NCBI GenBank assembly: GCA_016714565.1
Contig: JADKDM010000010.1
Location: 190,511-254,510 of the forward strand
Origin: Candidatus Villigracilis propinquus
Lineage (GTDB): Bacteria; Chloroflexota; Anaerolineae; Anaerolineales; Villigracilaceae
Direction of reading: 5' to 3'
Length of the DNA: 64,000 nucleotides
Below are positions 42,439 through 51,888 of this stretch, piece after piece. Position 1 is the stretch's first letter. Each line of letters begins with the position of its first letter. The translations under genes were made by a program, and so were the position numbers. The notes under the pieces are model-generated. The model ran no database searches, had not been told where the DNA came from, and worked only from the letters and a program-made list of their open reading frames with translations.

Positions 42439-44262
42439 TTATAGCGGCAACCCCAACTCCATCAATTTCTCTTTGGTCGGCCAACCCTTTTCATCCCAAC
42501 CGCGGACTTTGTAAAACTCGGGCAGCATCTTATCGAGTTCCACGACCTTGCCTTTGGCGGGGCCATCGGGCAGCGGTTCGTGCAACATACGGTGCGGAAG
42601 TGTATCCTCAGTGGAACCAGCCTTGAGCAGGAACATGCGCTCAAGGTTATACACACGCTCGGCGGCTTTCAATGCTTCTTCAGGTGTGTAGCCCGCGCCC
42701 GTGGATAGGTTCATCATCTCGGCAAGGCGCTCTGGCAGGATCATGCGGTCTTTGTTGAAAGCGTAACGAATGGCAACGAAGACACACAAACCAGAACTAT
42801 CCATCAATGCAAACGAATCTTCAAAATGTTTGACGAGTTCAGGCTTGCCTTCAGTCGTGAGTGGATTTTCCTTCACAGGCACGCCAAAGACTTCTTCATA
42901 CGCCACGTCACCTTCCATGTGTGACGCGCCTTTATTCGATGTGGCATACAGCAAGCCCATGCCCTGCGAGCCGCGCGGATCGTAGCCGGGGAATTCCTGC
43001 TTGCGTGTGGTGACTGCAATTTCAGGATGACCATATTTTTCAGCGAGGCGGTAACTGCCTTGCGCGAGGTCATTTCCAAAACCTTCACGATACGCCATCT
43101 TCTTGATCATTTCGATCATCGCGTCATGGTCGCCAAACTTCAACGGCTGGCCGATCACACTTTCAGGGATGTATCCCTTCTCGTACATTTCCATCGCGGC
43201 GGCAATCGTCATGCCGGTTGTGATGGTATCCATGCCGTATTCGTTGCACAGATAATTTGCCTTGAGCAGCGCGGCAAGGTCACTCACTCCGCAGCCTGTT
43301 CCCAACGACGAAATCGTTTCATACTCGGGGCCTTCCCCCTTGCCTTTATATTTTCCATCGGGCACTTCGGTCAAACGTCCGCACGAAAGCGGACAGCGAT
43401 AACAAGGTGTGTGACGGATCAAATATTGATTCTTGAGCGCGTCACCGTCGATATTATTCACATGCTCAAATGTGCCTTGCAAAAAATTTCGCGTCGGCAA
43501 AATGCCGAGCGTGTTCGTCACCTGCGGCACATACGACGTTCCGTAAATGCGCATGTTCGAGCCCTTCTTCACATCCGCGCCCACATTCTTGGACGTATCC
43601 ACGCTCAACGCGCGCATGCCTTCGGGATTAAATAGCGGTGGGTTTTTATTCCCCATCGCCACAACGGCTTTGAGATTCTTACTGCCCATCACCGCACCGA
43701 CTCCAGAACGAGCCGCAGCGCGATGCTTATCATTCATGATCGCCGCCATCAACGCAAGGTTCTCGCCCGCTTGTCCAATACATGCGACTCTCGCATCAGC
43801 GGATGTTTCACTCTTCAAGATATCCGTGGTCTCATGCGTATCCTTTCCCCAAACATGCGCCGCTGACCTAACCTCAACCTGATCCTCGTTTACGAAGAGA
43901 TATACCGGCTCTGACGATTTTCCCTCAAAGATGAACATATCGAATCCCGTGCGCTTCATCCATGTCGGGAATTCACCGCCCGAGTTGGAATGTGCCAGCG
44001 CACCCGTCAGCGGGGACTTGGTCACGACCATGTAGCGGTTCCCAGTCGGCGCGGGAGTCGCGGTCAACGGGCCGGTGGCGAAGATCAACTTATTCTCTGG
44101 AGAGAGCGGGTCGGTCATCGGATCCATTTCTTTGTACAAATAATGGATCGCCCATCCGCGCCCACCGAGATAATCGCGCGCGATCTTCGGGTCAACAGCT
44201 TCGGTGGTTACTTCTTTAGTGGTGAGGTTTACTCGTAAAATTCTGAGGTGCCAGCCGTACAT
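42439..44262 (-). CDS. aor: Tungsten-dependent aldehyde:ferredoxin oxidoreductase
   Basis: About 608 residues. N-terminal motif LRILRVNLTTKEVTTEAV and GGRGWAIHYLYKEMDP belong to the AOR tungstopterin domain, with FATGPLTATPAPTGNRY. The [4Fe-4S] ligands are in CYRCPLSCGR (residues about 288-297) and DSSGLCVFVAIRY near 495. The enzyme oxidises aldehydes to acids with ferredoxin. ATG 44262 has AGGAG upstream; the longer frame from 44313 includes non-conserved residues. It is co-transcribed with the MoaD-like gene upstream. Confidence 0.92.
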   Translation of the reverse strand: MYGWHLRILRVNLTTKEVTTEAVDPKIARDYLGGRGWAIHYLYKEMDPMTDPLSPENKLIFATGPLTATPAPTGNRYMVVTKSPLTGALAHSNSGGEFPTWMKRTGFDMFIFEGKSSEPVYLFVNEDQVEVRSAAHVWGKDTHETTDILKSETSADARVACIGQAGENLALMAAIMNDKHRAAARSGVGAVMGSKNLKAVVAMGNKNPPLFNPEGMRALSVDTSKNVGADVKKGSNMRIYGTSYVPQVTNTLGILPTRNFLQGTFEHVNNIDGDALKNQYLIRHTPCYRCPLSCGRLTEVPDGKYKGKGEGPEYETISSLGTGCGVSDLAALLKANYLCNEYGMDTITTGMTIAAAMEMYEKGYIPESVIGQPLKFGDHDAMIEMIKKMAYREGFGNDLAQGSYRLAEKYGHPEIAVTTRKQEFPGYDPRGSQGMGLLYATSNKGASHMEGDVAYEEVFGVPVKENPLTTEGKPELVKHFEDSFALMDSSGLCVFVAIRYAFNKDRMILPERLAEMMNLSTGAGYTPEEALKAAERVYNLERMFLLKAGSTEDTLPHRMLHEPLPDGPAKGKVVELDKMLPEFYKVRGWDEKGWPTKEKLMELGLPL

Positions 44263-44367
44263 GAAAAACTCCTGTTGGGGAAAGGATGAGGGATGGAAAA
44301 AGTCGAAGGTCAAAGGTCAAAAGTCTTTATCCTTCGTGTTCCTTTGTGACCCTTTGTGGTTAAAGAA

Positions 44368-44607
44368 TTATCCGCCAGCGATCGCGGAAAATGCGGTGAC
44401 CATATCGCCTTCGACGAGCGGCGTGTTCATATCCACGGTCAGGCCGTTCAGTACGATCACGCTTTCATCGTTGAGGGGAATGTCAAAACGCGAGATCGCC
44501 TCGTAAACCGTTGTCCCAGCAGGGACATCCAACTCCACTACGCCGTGCTTTGCTTCGGGCGGCAGAGCTTCACGGTAGTTGGCGATCAGTTTGACGCGGA
44601 TCATCAT
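44368..44607 (-). CDS. MoaD/ThiS-like sulfur carrier protein
   Basis: 79 residues, ubiquitin-like fold: IRVKLIANYREALPPEAK, a loop DVPAGTTVYEAISRFDIP and a C-terminus ending SAIAGG. The terminal Gly-Gly is adenylated and thiocarboxylated in molybdopterin synthesis. Adjacency to AOR makes a role in tungstopterin synthesis or AOR maturation likely. The 106-nt spacer to AOR holds no other gene. It starts with a -10 box 6 nt upstream and no ribosome site. Confidence 0.85.
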   Translation of the reverse strand: MMIRVKLIANYREALPPEAKHGVVELDVPAGTTVYEAISRFDIPLNDESVIVLNGLTVDMNTPLVEGDMVTAFSAIAGG

Positions 44608-44613
44608 TTGTGG

Positions 44614-44619
44614 ATTCTA
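44614..44619 (-). promoter_or_regulatory. -10 box for a leaderless moaD-like/aor transcript
   Basis: TAGAAT on the minus strand ends 6 nt before the ATG at 44607. It lies back to back with the -10 box of the thioesterase gene, 14 nt away. Confidence 0.55.
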
Positions 44620-44632
44620 GCACGAAAGGGGA

Positions 44633-44638
44633 TAAAAT
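44633..44638 (+). promoter_or_regulatory. -10 box for a leaderless thioesterase transcript
   Basis: TAAAAT ends exactly 7 nt before the ATG at 44646, with no ribosome-binding site. Confidence 0.55.
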
Positions 44639-44645
44639 AATAAAC

Positions 44646-45086
44646 ATGAAAAGACAAATTCCCTATCATGGTTGGTGCTTCGTCTGTGGAACAGAAAACC
44701 CGTACAGTATCGGCATCACAATGTTCGTGGATGACAACGGAGTCCTTACATCCGAGTTCATATTGAATGAAGCGCATCAAGGTCCGCCGGGACATACCCA
44801 CGGCGGAGCATCCGCGGCGATATTGGATGAGGTCATGGGATTGGTGGTTTGGGCGGCGGGGCATCAGGTGGTGGCTGCAAATATCAATATCAACTACCGC
44901 AAACCTCTGCCCTTGCATCAACCGCTTCTGGCCGAAGCGCGCATCACCGAGGTTGGCGAGAGAAAAATTATCAGCGTGGGAGAAATCAAATTGGCTGATT
45001 CAACTGTCGCTGTGAGTGGAAGCGGGGTGTACGTCATCGCACCACATTTGTTTGAAGCATCACGATTGAAAGGAGCCGCTTCATGA
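44646..45086 (+). CDS. Hotdog-fold thioesterase
   Basis: About 146 residues. GWCFVCGTENPYSIGITM opens a PaaI/4HBT-type hotdog domain, and HTHGGASAAILDEVMGLVVW gives the conserved HGG-x-D/E helix motif. VAANININYRKPLPLHQ is the central strand. The GWCFVCG pair of cysteines is common in this branch. The acyl-CoA substrate is unknown. It overlaps the racemase gene by 4 nt. The longer frame from 44610 is rejected because it covers the promoter. Confidence 0.85.
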   Translation: MKRQIPYHGWCFVCGTENPYSIGITMFVDDNGVLTSEFILNEAHQGPPGHTHGGASAAILDEVMGLVVWAAGHQVVAANININYRKPLPLHQPLLAEARITEVGERKIISVGEIKLADSTVAVSGSGVYVIAPHLFEASRLKGAAS

Positions 45087-45777
45087 AAACCATCGGGTTG
45101 ATCGGCGGCATGAGTTGGGAATCATCCATCGAGTATTATCGCATCATCAATGAAACCGCGAAAGAAACTCTGGGCGGACTGCACTCGGCAAAAAGTTTGA
45201 TGGTGCCCGTGGACTTTGCCGAGATCGAAAATTACAGCATGAAGACCGCTGGGACGAGGCCGGGCAAATTTTGGTTGAATGCGCGCAAGACCTCGAACGC
45301 GGCGGCGCGGATTTTATTGTGCTGTGTACCAACACCATGCACAAACTCGCGGATCAGATCATTGCCAATGTGAATATCCCCTTTTTGCACATCGCAGATG
45401 CCACCGCAGAAAAAATTAAAGCGGCTGGAATAAAAAAGATCGGTCTGCTTGGCACGCGCTTTACAATGGAGCACGATTTTTACAAAGGCCGCCTGATTCA
45501 AAATTTTGGTCTGGATGTACTCGTACCCAATGATGCGGATCGGGAAATTGTTCACCGCGTGATCTATGATGAATTGGTGCTGGGAAAGATCGTGGATGGT
45601 TCCAGGGAGGAATATAAGCGCATTATGGAATTGCTTATCGCGCAGGGCGCGGAGGGCATCATCCTCGGCTGCACTGAAATTGAACTGCTCGTCAACCAAA
45701 GCGACAGCCGTGCGCCGCTTTTCCCAACGACATTGATCCATGCAGTTTCTGCAGTGGAATATGCTCTCAAGGACTAA
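45083..45777 (+). CDS. Aspartate/glutamate racemase family protein, one frameshift
   Basis: The start at 45083 reads MKTIGLIGGMSWESSIEYYR, the exact opening of amino-acid racemases of the aspartate racemase type. After a shift near 45240-45260 the frame continues ECAQDLERGGADFIVLCTNT (catalytic Cys 1) and IILGCTEIELLVNQSD (catalytic Cys 2). It interconverts L- and D-amino acids without a cofactor, probably aspartate or glutamate for peptidoglycan or signalling. The length corresponds to the family once one base is restored. Confidence 0.88.
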
Positions 45778-46233
45778 ATGAAGTATTTCTCTTTTATAGT
45801 TCCACTTTTACTATTAAGCGCCTGTCTTGCCGCCCCCACGCCGGAACCCACGGCCACTGTGGCTGTTCCGATCATCATACAAGTTGAAGAAAACCCGTAC
45901 AGGCCGCAATCAAAAGATGTTGGCGCAAAAATTGCAGGCGCGATCGTTGACAACACAAGCCTGGTTGAACGTTTTGACCTTGATCCCTTTCGTGTGGAGT
46001 TGAGCATCTCTGGTTCAGTGCCGAGTGTGTGCAATGAACTGCGCATCGATGTTGCGCCGCCGAATGCAAGTTATGAAATTTTCATTGAGGTATATAGCTT
46101 GATAAGCAAGGGCGTAAACTGCGACAATGTCTTTCAGCAGTTTGAAGCCAGCCTGCTGCTGGGTGTTTATTCAGATGGAAGATATACCGTATGGGTCAAT
46201 GATGGATATGCAGGAGATTTCATAACTTATTAA
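45778..46233 (+). CDS. Lipoprotein, paralogue of the next gene
   Basis: 151 residues with signal peptide and lipobox LLLSAC. A Thr/Pro linker precedes a beta-rich domain containing VELSISGSVPSVCNELRIDV and GVYSDGRYTVWVNDGYAG. It shares the order of motifs (SGSVPSxCNxLR; YTVWVN) with the following lipoprotein, so the two arose by tandem duplication. It resembles Ig-like or intradiol-like small extracellular domains only in size. Function unknown. It directly follows the racemase stop. Confidence 0.7.
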   Translation: MKYFSFIVPLLLLSACLAAPTPEPTATVAVPIIIQVEENPYRPQSKDVGAKIAGAIVDNTSLVERFDLDPFRVELSISGSVPSVCNELRIDVAPPNASYEIFIEVYSLISKGVNCDNVFQQFEASLLLGVYSDGRYTVWVNDGYAGDFITY

Positions 46234-46279
46234 TGAAACTTATTACAGGTGGAGAACGTCTGAGTGACAAGGAGTTGCC

Positions 46280-46738
46280 ATGAAAAAAATAATTGCGCTA
46301 TTGCTTGTTCTGGTCTTTGCATTAACCGCCTGTATACCAGATGCAGATGAACCCGTTAGTACAGATCCCGCTTACACAAATACATCCATTCCATCTGAAC
46401 AGAATTCGTACCTACCCCAAACAGAAGACCAAAGCCTGACCCGCAGCGCAGTCTTTGTGGATTTCAAGGAAATGCTTACGTTGGAAAGTTTTCCACTGCA
46501 ATTTATGCTGCACCTTGTGGGCAGCCTGCCCACACCCTGCAACCAATTGCGCGTGGCCGTCAGCCCGCCTGACGCTGACAAAAAGATACTAGTGGATGTG
46601 TATTCCGTCTCAGACCCCGACAAAATGTGTATTCAAGTTATTGAGCCTTTTGATGTCAATATTCCACTTGGGAGTTTTCCCGAAGGCAAATACACGCTTT
46701 GGGTAAACGGTGAAATGGTCGCAGAATTCCAATCATAA
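46280..46738 (+). CDS. Lipoprotein, paralogue of the preceding gene
   Basis: 152 residues, signal peptide with lipobox ALTAC. The domain has LQFMLHLVGSLPTPCNQLRV and GSFPEGKYTLWVNGEMV, matching the upstream protein position by position. Two further Cys (in PTPCNQL and DKMCIQV) may form a disulfide outside the cell. GGAG lies 8 nt before the ATG. Function unknown. Confidence 0.72.
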   Translation: MKKIIALLLVLVFALTACIPDADEPVSTDPAYTNTSIPSEQNSYLPQTEDQSLTRSAVFVDFKEMLTLESFPLQFMLHLVGSLPTPCNQLRVAVSPPDADKKILVDVYSVSDPDKMCIQVIEPFDVNIPLGSFPEGKYTLWVNGEMVAEFQS

Positions 46739-46767
46739 ATCGTTTTGAAAAAGAGGTTTTAATTTTT

Positions 46768-46838
46768 GGCCGCTAATTTTCGCGAATTTCACTAATTTTA
46801 AAAACAATTCGCGAAAATTAGCGCAATTAGCGGCTAAA
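46768..46838. repeat. Long imperfect inverted repeat between convergent genes
   Basis: GGCCGCTAATTTTCGCGAATT on the left corresponds to AATTCGCGAAAATTAGCG and a second ATTAGCGGC on the right. The A/T-rich hairpin may terminate both convergent transcripts. The sequence type (GCTAATT...CGCGAA) looks like a dispersed repeat. Confidence 0.6.
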
Positions 46839-46843
46839 GATTT

Positions 46844-47320
46844 CTACTCCATTCTACTAACCGTGCCGATCTTTGCATTCACCAGCTTCACCAGATCCCC
46901 CACACCCAATTGAATATCCAAGCCGCGCTGTCCGCCTGAGATGTAAATCTCATCGAAGGCTTGCGCAGCCGAATCGATCACCACCTGAAAGCCTTTGTTG
47001 ATCAGCGCCAGCGGAGAAATGCCGCCCGCCTGCAAACCGGTCAACTGCTCGGCTTCACGTTCGCTGGGCAAATGCATTTTCTTCTCACCCAAAAACGAAG
47101 CCAATAATTTCAGATCCACCACGTGCGGGGCAGGGATCACCGCCAGCACAGGCTTGCCTTTTTCACGCTTCGTGACGATGGTCTTGAAGACCTGCTCTGC
47201 TGGCGCGCCCATCAGTTGGGCCACCTCCACCGCGCCGAGTTTTTCAGCGGGCACTTCGTGCGTGGAATATTTCACCTTGCGCGCATCCAAAAATCTTGTG
47301 ACATTATTTGTGATGGTCAT
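46844..47320 (-). CDS. ybaK: YbaK/EbsC-type aminoacyl-tRNA deacylase
   Basis: About 158 residues. FLDARKVKYSTHEVP and QVFKTIVTKREKGKPVLAVI carry the editing-domain core, including the catalytic Lys. The later GGISPLALINKGFQVVIDS and the ISGGQRGLDIQLGVGDLVKL motif complete the family pattern. YbaK hydrolyses mischarged Cys-tRNA(Pro). ATG 47320 is preferred over the frame start at 47341. Confidence 0.88.
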   Translation of the reverse strand: MTITNNVTRFLDARKVKYSTHEVPAEKLGAVEVAQLMGAPAEQVFKTIVTKREKGKPVLAVIPAPHVVDLKLLASFLGEKKMHLPSEREAEQLTGLQAGGISPLALINKGFQVVIDSAAQAFDEIYISGGQRGLDIQLGVGDLVKLVNAKIGTVSRME

Positions 47321-47364
47321 GTGATATAAAATCCTGTACAATTATATACACAAAGGAGGCTGTC

Positions 47365-47719
47365 ATGTCCGATCAGGAACAGGAAAGACTCAAAAGACTC
47401 CGCGAGAAACAACTTCAGGCGCGCGACCCGCTTGTCAAACAGCGTAACTTCCAACACAGCAGTTCCGTCAAAGAAAAACGGATGCGCAAACCCTTCTCCC
47501 TTGCCAAGGCGTGGAAGAAGGACATTCCCCACATCATAAAAGCCCCATTGTACGGCCTGCTCCTCGGCGTTGTCGTCATCTTTGTTCTGCCAATGCTTTG
47601 GGTCTCACCCTACGCAATTTATGCGGGCGCAGGGGATAACCCTCCTGCTGATGATCTTTGGAGCTATCTTGGGAAATTCACTGGACCTGCGCGACGATAT
47701 CAAAGACCACATCAAATAG
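47365..47719 (+). CDS. Small membrane protein of unknown function, one frameshift
   Basis: The N-terminal 55 residues are highly charged (QERLKRLREKQLQARDP). A first helix lies at about 66-85 (LYGLLLGVVVIFVLPMLWV). A one-base shift near 47640 turns the second helix, TLLLMIFGAILGNSLDLRD, into nonsense; with correction the protein ends DDIKDHIK at 47719. AAAGGAGG precedes the ATG. Two helices and a basic cytosolic head are all that can be said. Confidence 0.65.
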
Positions 47720-47800
47720 ACGACGGACTGCGCTTCGCTCTTAATCTCGAAACTGATTCTGCACAATAATCATTATCCACACCCAACCATTGGAGGCAAC

Positions 47801-48253
47801 ATGATCAGCACGGAAATTCTTTCCCAGTTCAATTTATTCAACGGACTTTCAGAAGCACTGCTCAAAGAGATCGCAGCCATGAGCAAGGAAGTTTCGTACA
47901 AGAATGATGAGTTCGTTTTCCGCGAGGGTGAAACAGCGGAAAATTTGCATTTACTCGTCAAAGGAAGTGTTGCCTTGCGAGTCAAATTGACTTCACGCCC
48001 TGAGAGTGTGACCGTTTCCTTTATTTCTACACCGTTCCAAAGCTTTGGCTGGTCTGGCGTGGTGCCGCCCTTCCACTACACTTCCAGCGCGCAATGCGAC
48101 GAGGACTCGGAAATGTTGACCATTCCATCCGCAGCCTTCATGAATCTGCTGGAGCAAAATCCCGAAGCGGGATTCAAGGTCATGCAGCGGATTACCGTTA
48201 TTATTGCAGACCGCTTGAGGAATAGCCACCAGGCGCTGTTGAAGACGATCTAA
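47801..48253 (+). CDS. Cyclic-nucleotide-binding domain protein
   Basis: 150 residues forming a single cNMP-binding beta-roll: FNLFNGLSEALLKEIAAMSK, then VFREGETAENLHLLVKGSVA and SEMLTIPSAAFMNLLEQNP. The phosphate-binding cassette (GE ... RSA) is not clearly conserved, so cAMP or cGMP binding is uncertain. It has no DNA-binding or kinase domain. Its neighbour downstream is the (p)ppGpp enzyme gene, about 100 nt away. ATG 47801 has GGAGG upstream. Confidence 0.75.
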   Translation: MISTEILSQFNLFNGLSEALLKEIAAMSKEVSYKNDEFVFREGETAENLHLLVKGSVALRVKLTSRPESVTVSFISTPFQSFGWSGVVPPFHYTSSAQCDEDSEMLTIPSAAFMNLLEQNPEAGFKVMQRITVIIADRLRNSHQALLKTI

Positions 48254-48325
48254 CATCAGAGTAGGAAAAAGCAGCAGGAAACAGAGGCAGGCATGGGCGC
48301 GGTGCGAGGCGACTCCATCCCTGCC

Positions 48326-48353
48326 TTGATTCTCTAATCCTGCGTAGTACAAT
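48326..48353 (+). promoter_or_regulatory. Promoter of rsh with leaderless start
   Basis: TTGATT (48326-48331), a 16-nt spacer and TACAAT (48348-48353) end exactly 7 nt before ATG 48361; no ribosome-binding site is present. Confidence 0.6.
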
Positions 48354-48360
48354 TATCTGA

Positions 48361-50585
48361 ATGAAAACAGCCACTGCTACAATTCCGCTTGAAAAACTTT
48401 TAGAGCAACTCCCAGACACGTACACTGTTGCAGACCGCGAGTTGGTGCAGCGTGCTTATATCTTGGCGGAGGAGGCGCACCGTGAGCAAAAGCGGCATTC
48501 GGGCGAGCCGTACATCAATCACTGCATTGCGGTGGCGAGCATTCTCGCGGAGTTGAAAGTGCCGTCGGAAGTGATCGCTGCGGGGCTGTTGCACGACACG
48601 GTGGAAGATACGAGCATCACTCTGGCGGACATCCGCCGCGACTTTGGGGACACCGTAAAAATTCTAGTGGACGGCGTGACCAAGCTCACCCACCTTCCGC
48701 GAGTCTCGCGCGGCGACCAGCACGCTGAAAATGGAAACAACAGCAACGAACCCGAAGAACCCGTGATCGAGCCTGCGCTGTTGGGCCGCAAAGAGGATAT
48801 GATCTCGGAAACACTGCGCAAGACATTCCTCGCCATGGGCGAAGATGTGCGCGTGGTGCTGATCAAACTGGCAGACCGCCTGCACAACATGCGCACGCTT
48901 GGGCACATGCCCGAGCACAAACGTCAGCGCATAGCACAGGAAACGCTGGATATTTTTGCCCCGCTCGCAAACCGACTCGGCATCTGGCAGATCAAGTGGG
49001 AATTGGAAGATCTCGGCTTTCGACATGTGAACCCTGAGAAATATAAAGAGATCGCAGAACTGCTGGCGGAAAAAAGACCAGACCGCGAAGCGCAGTTGGA
49101 AGCGATAAAAGAAAGCCTGTTAAAACTGCTTGAGAAGAATAACATCAAAGCAGAGATCAGCGGACGCCCCAAACATATTTATTCGATATTCAAAAAGATG
49201 CAAAAAAAGGATAAACCCTTCAATATGCTGCATGATGTGCGTGCGGTGCGGTTGATTGTATCTGACGTGCCTTCATGCTATGCCGCACTGGGTGTCATCC
49301 ACACCACGTGGCGTCCCATTCCTGGTGAGTTCGATGATTACATCGCCGCGCCGAAGGATAACTTTACCAGTCGCTGCATACGGCTGTTGTATATGAAGAT
49401 AAACGTCCGCTTGAGGTGCAGATCCGCACACACGAGATGCATTTGAGCGCCGAGTACGGTATTGCGGCGCACTGGCGCTACAAGGAAGGCACGAAGCATT
49501 CCGACAAAAACTTTGAGCAGCGTGTCAATTCATTGCGCTCGATGATGGAATGGCGCTCGGACGTGAACGATGCTGCGGAATTCGTCGAATCCATGCGCAG
49601 TGATGTGTTCCAGGACCGCGTGTACATCTTCACCCCGCGCGGTGACATTATTGACCTGCCTGCCGGTTCCACCCCTATTGACTTTGCTTATCACGTCCAC
49701 ACGGATATCGGTCATCGCTGCCGCGGGGCACGGGTGAACGGCAAGCTCGTTCCGCTTTATCAGGAATTGAAGACGGGCGACCAAATCGAGATCCTTACCA
49801 CCAAACGCGGCGGTCCCAGCCGTGACTGGTTGAATGTGAATCTCGGGCTGGTGCGGACGTCCCGTGCGCGCTCGAAGATCAAGGTCTGGTTCAAGAAGCA
49901 GGAAGATGAACAGAATCTGGCGCAGGGACGCGATACGCTCGAACGCGAACTGCAACGGCTCGGGCTGACGGAAGTCAACTACGAAAAGCTGGCGCGTGAC
50001 ATGGGTTATAAAATTCCAGATGAATTGTTCATTGCGCTTGGCTGCAGCGACCTGTCCATCAGCAAGATCATCAGGCAATTTTCCGAAGCCGATGTCACAG
50101 AGGAAATTCTCGCGGTGAATGCGCCTTCCTCTCCCAAAACTTCCACTGATGCGGTGGAGGTGGTTGGGCTGAAAGGCATGCTTTCCACCATGGCGCGCTG
50201 CTGCAACCCCATGCCCGGCGACCAGATCGTGGGCTTCATCACTCGTGGACGTGGCGCAACCATCCACCGGCAGGATTGCCCGAACATTCTGCAAACAAAA
50301 GACCGTGAACGTATTCTACAGGTGGGCTGGGGCCACGTGGAACGGACATATCCCGTACCGGTGAATATCAAAGCCTATGACCGGCAGGGACTGGTGAGCG
50401 ATATCTCCAACTTGCTTGCAGATGAAAATATCAACATCGCGAATGTGACGGTGAACGTCAACCGCAGCATTGCCGACCTGCGCCTGATCATTGAAGTGAA
50501 GGACATCTCCCAGCTTAGCCGTGTGCTCACGCGCATCGAGAATTTGCCGAATGTGATGGAAGCACACCGCATCAACCCAGGGTAA
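48361..50585 (+). CDS. rsh: Bifunctional (p)ppGpp synthetase/hydrolase (RelA/SpoT), one frameshift
   Basis: The HD hydrolase domain has AAGLLHDTVEDTSITLADI and VLIKLADRLHNMRTLGHMP. The synthetase domain includes FNMLHDVRAVRLIV and GEFDDYIAAPKDNF; after a missing T in the run at 49363-49365 it continues LEVQIRTHEMHLSAEYGIAA. TGS (VYIFTPRGDIIDLPAGSTP), an RIS/zinc-finger region with MARCCNPMPGDQIVGFITRG, and a C-terminal ACT domain follow. All hydrolase motifs are present, so it should both make and degrade (p)ppGpp. An insert rich in Asn/Glu at about residues 120-135 is unusual. The total is about 740 residues. Confidence 0.93.
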
Positions 50586-50646
50586 TTCAAAGCGTACTGC
50601 TGAAAAGTTTAACGATTCAAAAACAATTCCAAGGGTGTGCATGGGG

Positions 50647-50652
50647 TATAAT
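50647..50652 (+). promoter_or_regulatory. -10 box upstream of moeA
   Basis: A perfect TATAAT lies 15 nt before the ATG at 50668. Predicted RNA would have a leader of under 10 nt and no ribosome site. No good -35 is seen. Confidence 0.5.
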
Positions 50653-50667
50653 CGCGGCGCATTCAAC

Positions 50668-51882
50668 ATGTTATCAGTCACTCAAGCTCGAGAACGTATC
50701 CTTTCCCATTTTCAAACTACAGCAACAGAAAGCACTCCACTGATTGCTTGTGCAAACCGTGTATTGGCAGTGGATGTTGCTGCCACGCACGACCTCCCCC
50801 TTTTTGACAATTCAGCTATGGACGGCTTTGCCATTCGCTCGGAAGATACCTCCGCTTCACGTATCACTTTGCGTGTGGTCGCGGACATTCCCGCAGGCTC
50901 CGTCCCCACAGTAGCCCTCAAAGCAGGTGAAGCTGCGCGCATCATGACCGGCGCACAATTGCCTGCTGGTGCGAACGCCGTCATCCCCGTGGAAGATACC
51001 GACTTTCACAACCGCGACGCAGGCACATCCGCACCTGAGACGGTTTCGCTGGAAAGGGCATGGAAAGCCGGACAAAACGTCCGACTGCGGGGGATGGATA
51101 TTCACGCCGGGGATGTGGTCATAAAAAAGGACAACCTCTTAAGCCGCAGGATCTCGGTCTGTTGGCGATGCTGGGAATCTCGAACGTGGAAGTTCACAAA
51201 AAAGCCGCGCGTGGCTTTGCTCTCTTCAGGTGATGAATTGCTGGCAGTGGACGCTCCGCTCGGATCGGGCAAGATCCGCGATTCGAATTCATATACATTG
51301 GCGGCATCCATTGAAAGCGCGGGCAGCGAAGTGCTGCGGCTGGGCGTAGCGAAAGACACGCGTGAATCTGTGGAGGCGATTTTTCAAAAGGCAATGAGCG
51401 AAGATGTAGACTTTATCCTCTCATCTGCGGGCGTGAGCGTGGGAGCGTTTGACTATGTGAAAGAAGTGATCGAATCCAATGGAGCGTTGGATTTTTGGCG
51501 TGTTAACATGCGCCCGGGAAAACCGCTGGCCTTTGGAAAATATTTCGACAAAAAATTCATCGGCTTGCCCGGAAACCCTGTCTCGGCATTCGTTGGGTTT
51601 GAGGTTTTTGTGCGTCCCGTGCTCGAGCGGCTGAGCGGCCAATTGGGCAGCAGCAGGCGCAGGATTAAAGTAAGAAGCGCCGAAGAGATCGAATCAGATG
51701 GAAGAGAAAGTTATCTGCGGGCTATCCTCCGCGAAGAAGACGGTGTCCAAATCGCCCGCCTGACCGGCCACCAAGGCTCGGGAAACCTGCTCTCTTTGGT
51801 ACAGGCGGATGCTTTACTTATTATCCCCGCTGGTGTAAAATGCGTGCCTGCTGGACAGGAAGTAGAGGCTTTACTATTATGA
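50668..51882 (+). CDS. moeA: Molybdopterin molybdenumtransferase MoeA
   Basis: About 404 residues. LPLFDNSAMDGFAIRSED, MTGAQLPAGANAVIPVEDT, ALLSSGDELLAVDAPLG and LSSAGVSVGAFDYVKEV, followed by RPGKPLAFG and LPGNPVSAFV, are MoeA domains in order. It inserts Mo or W into activated molybdopterin, so it serves the AOR enzyme. Residues about 158-182 (51140-51212) are out of frame although the long frame stays open. In the alternative frame this stretch reads LKPQDLGLLAMLGISNVEVH, the expected MoeA sequence. Two compensating errors are likely. Confidence 0.92.
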   Translation: MLSVTQARERILSHFQTTATESTPLIACANRVLAVDVAATHDLPLFDNSAMDGFAIRSEDTSASRITLRVVADIPAGSVPTVALKAGEAARIMTGAQLPAGANAVIPVEDTDFHNRDAGTSAPETVSLERAWKAGQNVRLRGMDIHAGDVVIKKDNLLSRRISVCWRCWESRTWKFTKKPRVALLSSGDELLAVDAPLGSGKIRDSNSYTLAASIESAGSEVLRLGVAKDTRESVEAIFQKAMSEDVDFILSSAGVSVGAFDYVKEVIESNGALDFWRVNMRPGKPLAFGKYFDKKFIGLPGNPVSAFVGFEVFVRPVLERLSGQLGSSRRRIKVRSAEEIESDGRESYLRAILREEDGVQIARLTGHQGSGNLLSLVQADALLIIPAGVKCVPAGQEVEALLL

Positions 51883-51888
51883 GGAAGC

